A stretch of DNA of 64,000 nt from an uncultured Paracoccaceae bacterium (GCA_947489325.1 CANLDA010000002.1:62001-126000); one strand, 5' to 3'. Shown: positions 26,762 through 35,978, counted from the first letter of the stretch. Made by a program: numbers and translations. Notes: generated by a model not told the origin, from the letters alone.

Positions 26762-26777
26762 TCAGGTCAATACCTGA
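26762..26777. promoter_or_regulatory. Palindrome upstream of the iron-binding protein gene
   Basis: TCAGGT, spacer CAAT, ACCTGA is a perfect dyad located 56-71 bases before the ATG at 26706. It is a candidate operator for an iron-responsive regulator; which one cannot be decided. Confidence 0.45.
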
Positions 26778-26847
26778 TAGAAAAACTAGGCAATCTTGGC
26801 GCCTTTGTAAGTAGATGCCACACCTTGGATAGATCAGCTGCAAAATG

Positions 26848-27201
26848 TCAGGAATTTTGCGCAGACGGGCCCATATCAATACCGAAGCGGAGGGCCTTGA
26901 TCCCTTCGATCTGAAACTGCATTGCGATTCCTGTGCGGATGTCGCTGGCAAGGTTCCAAACCTTTGTTACGGAATCGGTCCAGCCCGCAGCCCAGCACTG
27001 ATAGGGGGCTTTTTCCATTTCGGCAGTTTCGCCGTTTTCATGTGGCGACGTGGTTTCGATACTGTCCAGGTTTTTCAAGTCACGAATGCGTTTGGAGCGG
27101 CTGGTTTTGATCTTACCCAGCGCGCAATTCGCCCAAATAATGGCCCCGATCCCAACACCGCTGACAATGCAGAGGTACAAAATCAGAAATTGGGAACTCA
27201 T
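26848..27201 (-). CDS. Small membrane-anchored hypothetical protein
   Basis: The 117-residue product has one N-terminal hydrophobic segment (about residues 5-28, FLILYLCIVSGVGIGAIIW) followed by a basic stretch (KIKTSRSKRIRDLK) and a soluble tail of about 75 residues, so it is probably a type II membrane protein with its tail in the cytoplasm (positive-inside rule). ATG 27201 follows AGGAGT at good distance, which supports it being a real gene. I recognise no family. It lies between the iron-binding protein gene and the fadB terminator, on the same strand as both. Confidence 0.6.
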   Translation of the reverse strand: MSSQFLILYLCIVSGVGIGAIIWANCALGKIKTSRSKRIRDLKNLDSIETTSPHENGETAEMEKAPYQCWAAGWTDSVTKVWNLASDIRTGIAMQFQIEGIKALRFGIDMGPSAQNS

Positions 27202-27348
27202 ATGTAACTCCTGATGAGAGATAAGGTGTCAGTGGCCTTTCTCTCGATATGATTTGGCTGATGTGGTACGCCTTCAGGCGTACGCTTGCAGCCAACCAAA
27301 CAGAAGTCGTTTCTGAAGGTATGCATGCGATGGATTGTCACGCAGTGC

Positions 27349-27380
27349 AAAAGCCCCGACCGGATTTGGTCGGGGCTTTT
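27349..27380. terminator. Strong terminator after fadB
   Basis: AAAAGCCCCGACC and its exact complement form a 13-pair stem with a six-base loop, ending in TTTT in both directions. It begins six bases past the fadB-type stop on the minus strand and ends the beta-oxidation operon. Confidence 0.93.
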
Positions 27381-27385
27381 GGTTA

Positions 27386-29581
27386 TTAGGCGGCTTTGGC
27401 GTCGGGGCCAAAGCGTCGATAGAAGCTTTGGTTTTTGTCCGCCATTTCGCGCAGCAGGGTCGGGCACTCAAAGCGGGCGCCATATTTTTCTGCCAGTTGA
27501 TCACAGCGTTCTGCCGCCCATGGTGCGCCGACCATATCCAGCCAGCTGAACGGGCCACCTGACCATGGCATAAAGCCCCAGCCTAGGATCGCACCAACAT
27601 CGCCTTCACGGATGTCTTCTAACACACCTTCTTCAAGGGCTTTCACGGCCTCGATCACCTGACCAAACAGCAAACGATGCTGCACTTCGATCAGATCTGG
27701 CTGATCTGCCAGACGGGGGTATTCCTCGACCAGACCGGGCCAATAATGTTGACGCTTGCCCTTGTCGTCATAGTCATAGAACCCAGCTTTGGCTTTGCGG
27801 CCCAGACGTCCCAGTTCTTCCATGCGAAAAACCACAGCATCTGTGGCATCGTCGGGATAATCATCCCCCATGGCCGCCTTGGTTGCGCGCGCAATCTTGG
27901 CGCCCAGATCAATCGAAGTTTCATCAACCAGTTGCAGTGGTCCCACCGGAAATCCCAGCAATTGCGCCGCATGGTCGATAAGGGCAGGGGCCACGCCCTC
28001 GCCAACCATCTGAATGCCCTGATTGATATAGGGGATGATACAGCGATTGGCATAAAAGAAGCGTTCATCATTGACCACGATGGGCGTTTTGCGGATTTGA
28101 CGGACGTAATCCAGCGCCTTGGCCACTGCGCGATCACCAGTGCCTTTGCCTTTAATGATCTCGACCAGCATCATTTTTTCAACGGGGGAGAAAAAGTGAA
28201 TGCCGATGAATTGATCTGGGCGCGACGAGGCCTTGGCCAATTCCGTAATGGGTAAGGTCGAGGTGTTGGAGGCAAATATACAGTCACCAGGGATAACCGC
28301 CTCTACCTTCTGAGTCATCTCGGCCTTGACCCGTGGGTCTTCAAACACTGCTTCGATGATCAGATCACAGCCCCTAAGCGCCTCAAGATCGGTGGTGGCG
28401 TTGATTTGGTTCAACACCGCCTCTTTCTTTTCCGGGGTCGCCTTTTTGCGGGCGATACCTTTGTCCATGAAGGTCTCGGAATAGGCTTTGCCACGATCAG
28501 CGGCCTCTTGGTTTTGGTCGATCAGCACCACATCCATGCCCGCGCGCGCAGAGACAAGCGCGATGCCCGCCCCCATCATGCCGGCGCCCAGAACACCGAT
28601 TTTTTTGACGGATTGATCGTCAACGCCCTCTGGTCGTACCGCGCCTTTTTCCAGTGCCTGTTTGTTGATGAACAGACTGCGGATCATGGCGCTTGAGGAG
28701 GGATTCATCAGGATATGGGTGAACCAGCGTGCCTCGATCTTAAGGGCGGTATCAAAGGGCACCTGCGCGCCTTCGTATACGGCACTCAGCAATGCTTTGG
28801 CCGCGGGATATACGCCCCATGTGTTGCCATGCACCATGGCGCTGGCACCGACAAAGGTCATGAACCCGGATGGGTGATAGGGCGCGCCGCCCGGCATCTT
28901 CCAGCCCTTCTGATCCCATGGTTTGACGATGTCTGCATCCGTGGCGTTCAAAATCCATTCCTTGGCCGCGGCTACAGGATCATCGGAAACCGCATCAATC
29001 AGGCCGGATGATTTTGCCTTTTTGGGCTCCATCATTTTGCCTTCAAGCAATACCGGGGCCGCCGCCATTGCCCCAACCATACGAGAAAAGCGAATGGTGC
29101 CACCGCCGCCTGGGAAAATCCCCAAAAGGATTTCGGGCAGGCCGATTTTGGCCTTGGGATTGTCAGTCATGATGCGATGATGGCAGGCCAGCGCGATTTC
29201 GGTGCCGATGCCAGCACAGGTGCCGTTGATGGCGCAGACAATTGGCTTACCGCCCTTATTCTTGTCATCCATCCCCGCGCGTTCCAGTTTGCGCAGGATG
29301 CGATGGCCATTCATAGTGAAATCAAACAAGGCTTGCGCTGGATTATCGCCCGCTTCATCGCGGATGCTGGCCAGAACGTTCAAATCCATCCCACCGGCAA
29401 AGTCGCGTTTTCCAGAGGTGATAATCACGCCTTTGACGGCCTCATCCGCCAATGCTTGATCAATCAGCTCTTCGACCAGAACAAATGCCTCACGTGTCAG
29501 GACGTTCATAGATTTATCTTGTGCATCCCATGTGACAATCGCAACACCGTCTGCATCTGTTTTCATTGTAAAATCAGTCAT
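27386..29581 (-). CDS. fadB: Fatty acid oxidation multifunctional protein (enoyl-CoA hydratase / 3-hydroxyacyl-CoA dehydrogenase)
   Basis: The 731-residue protein joins an enoyl-CoA hydratase domain (residues 1-200; GGMDLNVL oxyanion region, PEILLGIFPGGGGTIR with the catalytic Glu) to a 3-hydroxyacyl-CoA dehydrogenase (from about 325: KKIGVLGAGMMGAGIA NAD motif; GIHFFSPVEKMMLVEI with the catalytic His) and two C-terminal 3HCDH domains. It performs hydration and NAD-linked oxidation in the beta-oxidation cycle. ATG 29581 follows AAGGGG; a GTG three codons earlier is less likely. It is 12 bp after fadA and ends at a strong terminator. Confidence 0.94.
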   Translation of the reverse strand: MTDFTMKTDADGVAIVTWDAQDKSMNVLTREAFVLVEELIDQALADEAVKGVIITSGKRDFAGGMDLNVLASIRDEAGDNPAQALFDFTMNGHRILRKLERAGMDDKNKGGKPIVCAINGTCAGIGTEIALACHHRIMTDNPKAKIGLPEILLGIFPGGGGTIRFSRMVGAMAAAPVLLEGKMMEPKKAKSSGLIDAVSDDPVAAAKEWILNATDADIVKPWDQKGWKMPGGAPYHPSGFMTFVGASAMVHGNTWGVYPAAKALLSAVYEGAQVPFDTALKIEARWFTHILMNPSSSAMIRSLFINKQALEKGAVRPEGVDDQSVKKIGVLGAGMMGAGIALVSARAGMDVVLIDQNQEAADRGKAYSETFMDKGIARKKATPEKKEAVLNQINATTDLEALRGCDLIIEAVFEDPRVKAEMTQKVEAVIPGDCIFASNTSTLPITELAKASSRPDQFIGIHFFSPVEKMMLVEIIKGKGTGDRAVAKALDYVRQIRKTPIVVNDERFFYANRCIIPYINQGIQMVGEGVAPALIDHAAQLLGFPVGPLQLVDETSIDLGAKIARATKAAMGDDYPDDATDAVVFRMEELGRLGRKAKAGFYDYDDKGKRQHYWPGLVEEYPRLADQPDLIEVQHRLLFGQVIEAVKALEEGVLEDIREGDVGAILGWGFMPWSGGPFSWLDMVGAPWAAERCDQLAEKYGARFECPTLLREMADKNQSFYRRFGPDAKAA

Positions 29582-29593
29582 GTGATCCACCCC

Positions 29594-30805
29594 TTACACG
29601 CGTTCGATAATGGTTGCGGCACCCATGCCAGACCCGATGCACAGGGTCGCAAGGCCGACTTCTTTGTCGGTGCGTTCCAGCTCGTCCAACAATGTTCCTA
29701 GGATCATGGCGCCGGTGGCCCCCAAAGGGTGACCCATAGCAATAGAGCCGCCGTTGACATTCACCTTATCAGGGTCCGTCTCAAACGCTTGCATGAAGCG
29801 CATGACAACGCTGGCAAAGGCTTCGTTTACCTCAAACAGATCAATGTCTCCGATTTCCATCCCACTTTCGCGCAGGATTTTTTGGGTTACAGGGACAGGT
29901 CCGGTTAGCATGATCGTGGGATCGGTGCCGATCTTGGCAGTGGAGCGAATACGCGCGCGCGGCTTAAGGCCCATACGCTCGCCATACTCTTTGTTGCCGA
30001 TCAATACGGCAGCAGAGCCATCAACGATGCCCGAACTGTTGCCCGCATGGTGGATGTGATTGATCTTTTCCAGATGCGGGTATTTCATCAAGGCGACCTT
30101 ATCAAAACCGGGCATCACCTCGCCCATGTCTTTGAAGGCTGGTTTCAAACCGCCTAGGCTTTGCATATCTGTCTGGGGACGCATGTATTCATCATGCGCA
30201 AGGATCGGCAGACCGTTGATGTCCTCAACCGGGATGATGGATTTTTCAAACCGGCCAGAGTCCCATGCGGCCTTGGCGCGGCGTTGACTTTCGACGGCCA
30301 AGGCATCCGCCTGATCACGTGTAAATCCGTATTCGGTGGCGATGATGTCGGCCGAAATCCCTTGCGGCACAAAGTAATTGTCAAAGGTAATGGCCGGATC
30401 AACCGCAATTGCGCCGCCGTCCATGCCCATGGGCACGCGGCTCATGCATTCAACGCCACCGGCAATATAGGCATCCCCACCGCCGCCGCGCACCTGATTG
30501 GCGGCCATGTTCACAGCCTCCAGCCCAGAAGCACAAAAGCGGTTGATCGCAACGCCGGGTATGGATTGATCTAGATCCGAAGCAAGTACAGCCGTACGCG
30601 CCAGACACCCCCCCTGTTCAGCAACCTGCGTGACATTGCCCCAAATCACATCCTCTACGGCGTGGCCTTCCAGATTGTTGCGTGCCTTTAAAGCGTTCAA
30701 CACAATGGCAGACAGGCGTGGGGCGGTGACCTCGTGCAACGACCCATCCTTGCGTCCCTTACCGCGCACAGATCGCACAGCATCATAAATATAGGCTTCA
30801 GTCAT
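29594..30805 (-). CDS. fadA: Acetyl-CoA C-acyltransferase (3-ketoacyl-CoA thiolase)
   Basis: The 403-residue thiolase has nucleophile Cys91 in [15 protein letters not shown], the NEAFAS loop, the GHPLGATGA His motif and the second catalytic Cys in [11 protein letters not shown]. It cleaves 3-ketoacyl-CoA with CoA in the last beta-oxidation step, using the product of the adjacent fadB. ATG 30805 follows AAAGGAG. The gene order MerR, acyl-CoA dehydrogenase, GST, thiolase, multifunctional protein gives a complete cycle in one direction. Confidence 0.95.
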   Translation of the reverse strand: MTEAYIYDAVRSVRGKGRKDGSLHEVTAPRLSAIVLNALKARNNLEGHAVEDVIWGNVTQVAEQGGCLARTAVLASDLDQSIPGVAINRFCASGLEAVNMAANQVRGGGGDAYIAGGVECMSRVPMGMDGGAIAVDPAITFDNYFVPQGISADIIATEYGFTRDQADALAVESQRRAKAAWDSGRFEKSIIPVEDINGLPILAHDEYMRPQTDMQSLGGLKPAFKDMGEVMPGFDKVALMKYPHLEKINHIHHAGNSSGIVDGSAAVLIGNKEYGERMGLKPRARIRSTAKIGTDPTIMLTGPVPVTQKILRESGMEIGDIDLFEVNEAFASVVMRFMQAFETDPDKVNVNGGSIAMGHPLGATGAMILGTLLDELERTDKEVGLATLCIGSGMGAATIIERV

Positions 30806-30820
30806 TGGTCGTCTCCTTTG

Positions 30821-31459
30821 TCACGCGCGATCACTTGGATGGCCGGGCATCAAATCATAGGGATGTTTCCAACCGGGTGTCGCCGCAACATTGGACAACC
30901 AACGGTCAATATTGGGCCAATCCGCCCGGTCAAATCCGAAAGGTTCGGGATAAAACAGATAGCCACAGCAGGAAATATCTGCATTGGTCAAATCAGCCCC
31001 CACAATCCAGTCACGTCCATCAAGATGGGTGTCCAACGTCTGAAATGCTGCCTTCAGACGCCCTTGATTAAAGGCGATCACCTCTGCTGGGCGCTTATCT
31101 TCGGGTAGGAAATTCATTAAAAACCGTGTCATACCTGCTTGGCTGGACAGTTTGTGATTGTCCCAAAGCACCCAACGAAAGGCTTCGTAATTATCGGCAC
31201 GATCCTTGCCGCCAAATTTTCCGGATTTTTCTGTGATATAGGCTTGAATGGCGCCGGATTGACTGGTCTTGAAATCGCCATCAACCAAAACGGGCACTTC
31301 ACCCATTTCGTTGATTTGGCTGCGATATTCTGGAGTGCGGGTTTCGCCGCCAAAGAAATCGACATAGACGGGCTCCCATTCCAGCCCGGATAATTCCAAA
31401 GCAAGCGCTGCCTTATACGCATTGCCGCTTTCGCCAAAGCAATAGAGCTTCATTGTCAT
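30821..31459 (-). CDS. Glutathione S-transferase family protein
   Basis: The 212-residue protein has a thioredoxin-fold N-terminal domain (KLYCFGESGNAYKAALALELSG; GEVPVLVDGDFKTSQSGAI with the cis-Pro and glutathione gamma-Glu binding QSGAI) and a helical C-terminal domain from about residue 90. It could conjugate or isomerise reactive acyl or thiol compounds. ATG 31459 follows GGGAGA; a second ATG is two codons later. It is embedded in the beta-oxidation operon 15 bp before fadA, but separated from the acyl-CoA dehydrogenase gene by 173 bp of repeat sequence. Confidence 0.9.
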   Translation of the reverse strand: MTMKLYCFGESGNAYKAALALELSGLEWEPVYVDFFGGETRTPEYRSQINEMGEVPVLVDGDFKTSQSGAIQAYITEKSGKFGGKDRADNYEAFRWVLWDNHKLSSQAGMTRFLMNFLPEDKRPAEVIAFNQGRLKAAFQTLDTHLDGRDWIVGADLTNADISCCGYLFYPEPFGFDRADWPNIDRWLSNVAATPGWKHPYDLMPGHPSDRA

Positions 31460-31488
31460 TTCTGTCTCCCATATATTCAGCGTCGCAT

Positions 31489-31612
31489 GGGGGTTTCACA
31501 CCCCCAGACCCCCGTGGGATATTTTTACCAAGAAGAAGCGACAGAGCTGAAATCCCGTGAGTGGAGAAAGTGCTTGGATTTCTTCTTGGTCTAAATATCC
31601 CCGCCGGAGGCA
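31489..31612. repeat. Inverted pair of dispersed CCAAGAAGAA elements with adjacent hairpin
   Basis: GGGGGT/ACCCCC (31489-31505) is followed by one element copy at 31517-31537 and an opposite copy at 31571-31612. The two 21-base cores (31517-31537 and 31580-31600) match as inverted repeats at 19 positions and could form a long hairpin. The right copy, read on the minus strand, is nearly identical over 40 bases to the copy at 50816-50857. Confidence 0.85.
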
Positions 31613-31632
31613 TAAAAGTACTTTGTCCTGCC

Positions 31633-33408
31633 CTAGAATGCCTCGGCGTCCAAGGCCATGACAGTGTCAGCGCCGGATTCGATCCGCGCCAGATGCATTG
31701 ACGTGGCTGGCAGACGTCGCGCCATGTAGTAGCGGGCGGTTGCAAGCTTTGTCTCATGGAATGCCGCGTCATCGGTGCCTGAACTCAGAGCTGACGCCGC
31801 GGCCTTGGCCATGCGCGCCCACATCAGGCCCAGACAGACGTGGCCAAAGAGATGCATGAAATCATATGATCCGGCGAGGGCAGAGTTGGGATTTTTCATA
31901 CCATTTTGCATGAAAAACATACCAGCCGCCTGCAAATCCTTAGAGGCTTGTTTCAGCGGTGCGATAAAACCAACCATCGCCTCATCCTCACCATGTTCCT
32001 TGCAAAAGGACTTGACCATTTCAAAGAAAGCCATCACGTGTTTGCCGCCGTCTTGTGCCAGCTTGCGCCCCACAAGATCCAGCGCCTGCACGCCATTGGC
32101 ACCTTCGTAAATCATCGCAATGCGGGCATCTCGTGTGAACTGGCTCATGCCGTGTTCTTCGATATAGCCGTGGCCGCCGTAAATCTGTTGCGCCAGCACC
32201 GTCATGTCGTATCCCTGATCGGTGAGGAACCCTTTGATGACCGGGGTCAGCAGTGACACCATCCCATCGGCGTCTTCATCTTTGCCGCGATGGGCAGCAT
32301 CAATCATCATGGATCCCCACAAAAGGAACGCGCGGCCCCCTTCGACAAAGGATTTCTGATCCATAAGAGAGCGGCGGATATCTGGGTGTACAATCAAAGG
32401 GTCGGCTGGCCCGTCCGGATTTTTAACACCAGTCACATCGCGCCCTTGCAGGCGATCCTTGGCATAGATGACAGCGTTCTGATAGGCTGCTTCGGCTTGT
32501 GCCAGCCCTTGCATGCCAACACCGATGCGGGCCTCGTTCATCATGGTGAACATGGCGCGCATGCCTTTGTGCTCTTCACCCAGCAAATATCCTGTGGCCT
32601 CGTCATAGTTCATCACGCAAGTGGAATTGCCGTGGATACCCATCTTTTTCTCGATATTGCCCACAGATACGCCATTACGTCCCCCAAGGGTGCCATCGTC
32701 GTTCACGTGGAATTTGGGTACAATAAACAGCGACACCCCTTTGATGCCTTCGGGACCACCTGGAATTTTGGCAAGCACGAGGTGGATGATGTTATCGGCC
32801 ATATCATGTTCGCCGGCTGAGATGAAAATCTTTTGGCCCGAGATTTTAAAGCTGCCGTCGTCTTGCGGGTCGGCCTTGGTGCGCATCAGACCCAAATCAG
32901 TGCCGCAATGTGGTTCGGTCAGGTTCATCGTGCCGGTCCACTGACAGCTGACCATGTTGGGCAGATATGTGGCCTTTTGCGCGTCTGTGCCGTGCACCAA
33001 AATGGCGCTGGCGGCACCATGGGTCAGGCCCTGATACATTGTAAACGCCTGATTGGCAGATGAGAACATTTCCCCAACGGCGGTGCCCAATACATAAGGC
33101 ATGTTCTGGCCGCCAAACTCTTCGGGCATGTCCAGACCGGGCCAGCCGCCTTCTTTGACTTGCTCAAACGCCTCTTTAAATCCTGTGGGGGTATAGACCA
33201 CACCGTTTTCAAGGCGGCAGCCTTCGGTGTCACCAACCACATTCAGGGGGGCAATCACTTCGCCTGTTAGCTTGCCGGCCTCTTCCAATACGGCATTGGT
33301 GAAATCGGCTTCAAGCTCTGCATAACCGGGGATATCTAATCCAGAAACATTCAGCACATCGTGCAGAATGAATTGCATGTCTTTCACGGGGGCAGAGTAG
33401 CTGGGCAT
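31633..33408 (-). CDS. Acyl-CoA dehydrogenase, long DmdC/FadE-like type
   Basis: The 591-residue protein is longer than a standard acyl-CoA dehydrogenase (about 380) because of N- and C-terminal extensions. It shows [16 protein letters not shown] (FAD/substrate loop), [17 protein letters not shown], and [19 protein letters not shown] with the probable catalytic base Glu435. This architecture is shared by DmdC, which oxidises methylmercaptopropionyl-CoA, and by general long-type acyl-CoA dehydrogenases; the fadAB context favours fatty acyl-CoA, but a DMSP-related role cannot be excluded. ATG 33408 follows GGGAGA, 24 bp after the MerR gene. Confidence 0.92.
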   Translation of the reverse strand: MPSYSAPVKDMQFILHDVLNVSGLDIPGYAELEADFTNAVLEEAGKLTGEVIAPLNVVGDTEGCRLENGVVYTPTGFKEAFEQVKEGGWPGLDMPEEFGGQNMPYVLGTAVGEMFSSANQAFTMYQGLTHGAASAILVHGTDAQKATYLPNMVSCQWTGTMNLTEPHCGTDLGLMRTKADPQDDGSFKISGQKIFISAGEHDMADNIIHLVLAKIPGGPEGIKGVSLFIVPKFHVNDDGTLGGRNGVSVGNIEKKMGIHGNSTCVMNYDEATGYLLGEEHKGMRAMFTMMNEARIGVGMQGLAQAEAAYQNAVIYAKDRLQGRDVTGVKNPDGPADPLIVHPDIRRSLMDQKSFVEGGRAFLLWGSMMIDAAHRGKDEDADGMVSLLTPVIKGFLTDQGYDMTVLAQQIYGGHGYIEEHGMSQFTRDARIAMIYEGANGVQALDLVGRKLAQDGGKHVMAFFEMVKSFCKEHGEDEAMVGFIAPLKQASKDLQAAGMFFMQNGMKNPNSALAGSYDFMHLFGHVCLGLMWARMAKAAASALSSGTDDAAFHETKLATARYYMARRLPATSMHLARIESGADTVMALDAEAF

Positions 33409-33432
33409 GATAATCTCCCTTATGGGTTGGCG

Positions 33433-33834
33433 TTATTCGGCGGCTTTTTTGTTTTGCTTAACAGAGGCAAGCATATCGGCCCCCCAGCGCAGTTGCTCTT
33501 TTAGGTCTTGGATCGCACGATCCAACTCGTCGCGTTGTTCTTCCATGTCGCGCAGGCGATCCTGTGCAATTTCATAGGTGCGGCTCAGTTGTGTATGGCC
33601 TTGATCTCCCATGTCATAAAGATTCAGGAGCTGCCGGATCTCTTCGAGAGAAAATCCAAAGCGTTTGCCACGCAAGATCAATTTCAGTCGCGCGCGGTCG
33701 CGTTTGGTGAAAAGACGCTTTTGGCCTTCGCGAAGGGGAAACAACAGTTCTTTGGATTCATAAAACCGCAAGGTTCGGGGAGTGACGTCAAAAGCATCAC
33801 ACATCTCGCGAATTGTCATGGTTTCGTCATTCAT
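33433..33834 (-). CDS. MerR family regulator, LiuR-like
   Basis: The 133-residue protein has the MerR winged helix at its start (TIREMCDAFDVTPRTLRFYESKELLFPLREGQKRLFTKRDRARLKLILRGKRFGFSLEEIRQLL) and a C-terminal coiled coil of about 45 residues rich in Glu/Arg, but lacks metal-binding cysteines. In proteobacteria such MerR proteins (LiuR type) repress acyl-CoA and branched-chain amino acid degradation genes. It heads the beta-oxidation operon. ATG 33834 follows GAGGGTGA; a GTG three codons earlier is possible. A TTACGT/ACGTAA palindrome lies 67 bases upstream. Confidence 0.9.
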   Translation of the reverse strand: MNDETMTIREMCDAFDVTPRTLRFYESKELLFPLREGQKRLFTKRDRARLKLILRGKRFGFSLEEIRQLLNLYDMGDQGHTQLSRTYEIAQDRLRDMEEQRDELDRAIQDLKEQLRWGADMLASVKQNKKAAE

Positions 33835-33900
33835 GGGACTCACCCTCGTGGTTGGTTGTGTTTCAAATTTGGCATGTGGGCGGTGTGTTACAATAGAAGT

Positions 33901-33914
33901 TTACGTTGACGTAA
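33901..33914. promoter_or_regulatory. LiuR-type palindromic operator
   Basis: TTACGT-TG-ACGTAA lies upstream of the MerR gene that heads the beta-oxidation operon. Form and position fit the ACGT-centred dyads of MerR regulators of acyl-CoA catabolism. A further CTACGTCA half-site follows at 33923-33930. Confidence 0.6.
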
Positions 33915-33999
33915 TAAAGACGCTACGTCACTTTCACGGGATCACGTGCTAGGTTAATTTTTCGTGAACAAATGTGAGGGAATTTGCGAAAAATCGCTG

Positions 34000-34023
34000 A
34001 GACAAAGCGAACACGCTTTGTCT
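34000..34023 (-). terminator. Hairpin downstream of kynureninase
   Basis: AGACAAAGCG, loop AACA, CGCTTTGTCT is a perfect ten-pair stem 29 bases past the kynU stop. On the minus strand a short T-run (ATTTTTC) follows a few bases later. Probable terminator separating kynU from the MerR operon. Confidence 0.7.
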
Positions 34024-34051
34024 TGATCTGTGTCAGAATGTTCTTTTAGCG

Positions 34052-35245
34052 TTAGGTGACGGCGGCGCGTTGTTTGTATTTTGGATGATCCCATCGATCA
34101 TTTGCCATGACATCTTGCAAAATCTCGACGGCGTGGATGACGTCCGCTTCGTTGATATAAAGCGGGGTAAAGCCAAATCGCATAATGTCAGGGGCGCGAA
34201 AATCGCCGATGACGCCGCGCGCTATCACGGCCTGCATGGCGGCATATCCTGCGTGGAAGTGAAACGACACTTGCGATCCGCGCGCATTTTTATCGCGCGG
34301 GCTGGCAAGGCGCAGTTGTGGGCAGCGGGCCTCGACCTCGGAAATAAACAGATCAGTCAGGTCTTGGGACTTCGCACGAATGTCGGTCATGGTTGTCATG
34401 TCCCAGATGTCCAATGCCGCCTCAAGCGATGACAAGGCCAAAACGGGCGGCGTGCCGACACGCATGCGTTCAATGCCAGCACTTGGGCGATAGGATTGTT
34501 CAAAAGCAAAGGGCGCGTCATGGCCAAGCCAACCTGATAGGGCAGGGCGGACCACATCAACATGGCGCGGCGCAACATAGATAAAGGCAGGCGCGCCGGG
34601 TCCGCCGTTCATATATTTATAGGTGCATCCCACCGCGAAATCGGCCCCCGCCTTGGCAAGCTGCACATCGACCGCTCCGGCGGTATGGGCCAGATCCCAC
34701 ACAGTTATCACGCCATGTGCATGGGCTTTGGCGGTCAAGGCTTGCATGTCATGCAAACGCCCGGTGCGATAATCCACCTCTGTCAGCATCAAAATCGCAA
34801 TGTCGTCGTTTATGTTGGCTTCGACATCCTCTGGTGCAACAACGCGCAGCTCGTGACCTTGTTTCAGCGATCCTATCAACCCTTCGGCCATATAAAGATC
34901 GGACGGAAAGTTGCCGCTATCAGACAGGATCACTTTGCGATCGGGGGTCAGCTCCAGCGCCGAAGCAAGCGCCTGATAGACCTTGATCGACAGGGTGTCG
35001 CCAACAATCACACATCCGGTTTCGGCCCCAATAAGGCGGGCAATGCGATCGCCGACAGATGTGGATTTCTCCATCCAGTGCGCCTTGTTCCATCCGGTGA
35101 TCAGCATTTCACCCCATTCATTGCGCATGGTGTGTTCCATTGCAGCAGGGGCGGATTTGGGAAGGGGCCCCAGAGAATTACCATCCAGATAAATAACATC
35201 CTTTGGCAAATGAAACATGTCTTTGGTGGCCGCAAAATCAGTCAT
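34052..35245 (-). CDS. kynU: Kynureninase
   Basis: The 397-residue PLP enzyme cleaves kynurenine (and 3-hydroxykynurenine) to anthranilate and alanine in tryptophan breakdown. Signatures: YLDGNSLGPLPK and WGEMLITGW near the start, SGNFPSDLY, VWDLAHTAGAVDV with the PLP-pyridine Asp, and CTYKYMNGGPGAPAF with the Schiff-base Lys210. Other kyn genes are not in the window. It starts nine bases after the YjbR gene on the same strand, so the two are co-transcribed. Confidence 0.96.
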   Translation of the reverse strand: MTDFAATKDMFHLPKDVIYLDGNSLGPLPKSAPAAMEHTMRNEWGEMLITGWNKAHWMEKSTSVGDRIARLIGAETGCVIVGDTLSIKVYQALASALELTPDRKVILSDSGNFPSDLYMAEGLIGSLKQGHELRVVAPEDVEANINDDIAILMLTEVDYRTGRLHDMQALTAKAHAHGVITVWDLAHTAGAVDVQLAKAGADFAVGCTYKYMNGGPGAPAFIYVAPRHVDVVRPALSGWLGHDAPFAFEQSYRPSAGIERMRVGTPPVLALSSLEAALDIWDMTTMTDIRAKSQDLTDLFISEVEARCPQLRLASPRDKNARGSQVSFHFHAGYAAMQAVIARGVIGDFRAPDIMRFGFTPLYINEADVIHAVEILQDVMANDRWDHPKYKQRAAVT

Positions 35246-35254
35246 GGCTGGCTT

Positions 35255-35623
35255 TCATAATTGAGGATCCGGGATGCCCAGTTCTGAGCGTTTCTTTTTA
35301 GAAATGCCAGCAGACACAAGCGCATAGGAAACCGCGATGTGTTCCTTTAGCTCATCATCAGGCAACCCGGGCAAATCATAGTGTTGCAACCACTTCATCC
35401 CGCGTGAGGCCAGATAAGGTGCTGGTCGAATACCGGGTTGATCTTGTAACACCTCAAACGCAAGAGGCGTTACCTTGAATGTAAAAGCGTCGCGCCCGTC
35501 AGCCCAGCCCCCGACAGCAAAGACCTTAGTCGCGACTTTCCAAACATCGGCGTTTCCCCATTGCACCACATGCGACGTGGCCGCAAAGCTGGCGCAATAA
35601 GCGTTAAATTCGTCGCGAGTCAT
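35255..35623 (-). CDS. MmcQ/YjbR family DNA-binding-like protein
   Basis: The 122-residue protein matches the MmcQ/YjbR (CyaY-like fold) family: MTRDEFNAYCASF, WGNADVWKVATKVFAVGG, FTFKVTPLAFEVL, GIRPAPYLASRGMKWLQ. Members have been described as DNA-binding-like but have no settled function. It immediately precedes kynU. Upstream, 35624-35882 (259 bp) has no convincing gene; it should hold the promoters of this operon and of the opposite-strand methyltransferase. Confidence 0.88.
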   Translation of the reverse strand: MTRDEFNAYCASFAATSHVVQWGNADVWKVATKVFAVGGWADGRDAFTFKVTPLAFEVLQDQPGIRPAPYLASRGMKWLQHYDLPGLPDDELKEHIAVSYALVSAGISKKKRSELGIPDPQL

Positions 35624-35882
35624 GGTGGTTGTACCTATTGTCTTCGAAAGACAGCTTATCGCGGTTCATTATGGAGGCAAGCCTTGTGATGGCGTCGAAT
35701 TCCGGGAGATTTTTCACGAGCGCGTGATGCGCGTGCAGAAAATTACGCCGCAATGCAGAATTTTCTTGCCAAAATAATAATCGTGCGTCAACAATCCCCA
35801 CAAAGAAATGATCGTTCGTCTTGAGCTGGGGTGGGCTAAGGCGGTTGCGTTGAAAATCTGACATGAAAAAGAGGAGCTTAAA

Positions 35883-35978
35883 ATGCTGACATTTGCTCTC
35901 TTCCTTGGGCTTTTGGTTGTTTTTACTGTGGTGACCAGATCATCGATGCGCCAATCGGCCCGGGTATGCGTAAAGTGA
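35883..35978 (+). CDS. Putative 31-residue single-membrane-span protein
   Basis: ATG 35883 is preceded by AGGAG at six bases, a much better initiation site than that of the next gene. The product is 31 residues: a hydrophobic segment (MLTFALFLGLLVVFTVV) and a short basic tail (TRSSMRQSARVCVK). Its last 13 bases overlap the start of the methyltransferase gene in another frame, so it probably couples translation into that gene; it may also be a functional small membrane protein. No homolog is recognised. Confidence 0.55.
   Translation: MLTFALFLGLLVVFTVVTRSSMRQSARVCVK

Noticed and set aside
31633-33408. Confident DmdC (DMSP pathway) call for the acyl-CoA dehydrogenase
   Set aside because: Length and architecture match, but the neighbours are fadA and fadB and not dmdB or dmdD, so a general acyl-CoA dehydrogenase is equally likely.
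35604-35864. Possible 86-residue minus-strand gene upstream of yjbR
   Set aside because: No ribosome binding site, overlaps the yjbR start and shows no protein family; the region is better read as a divergent promoter.
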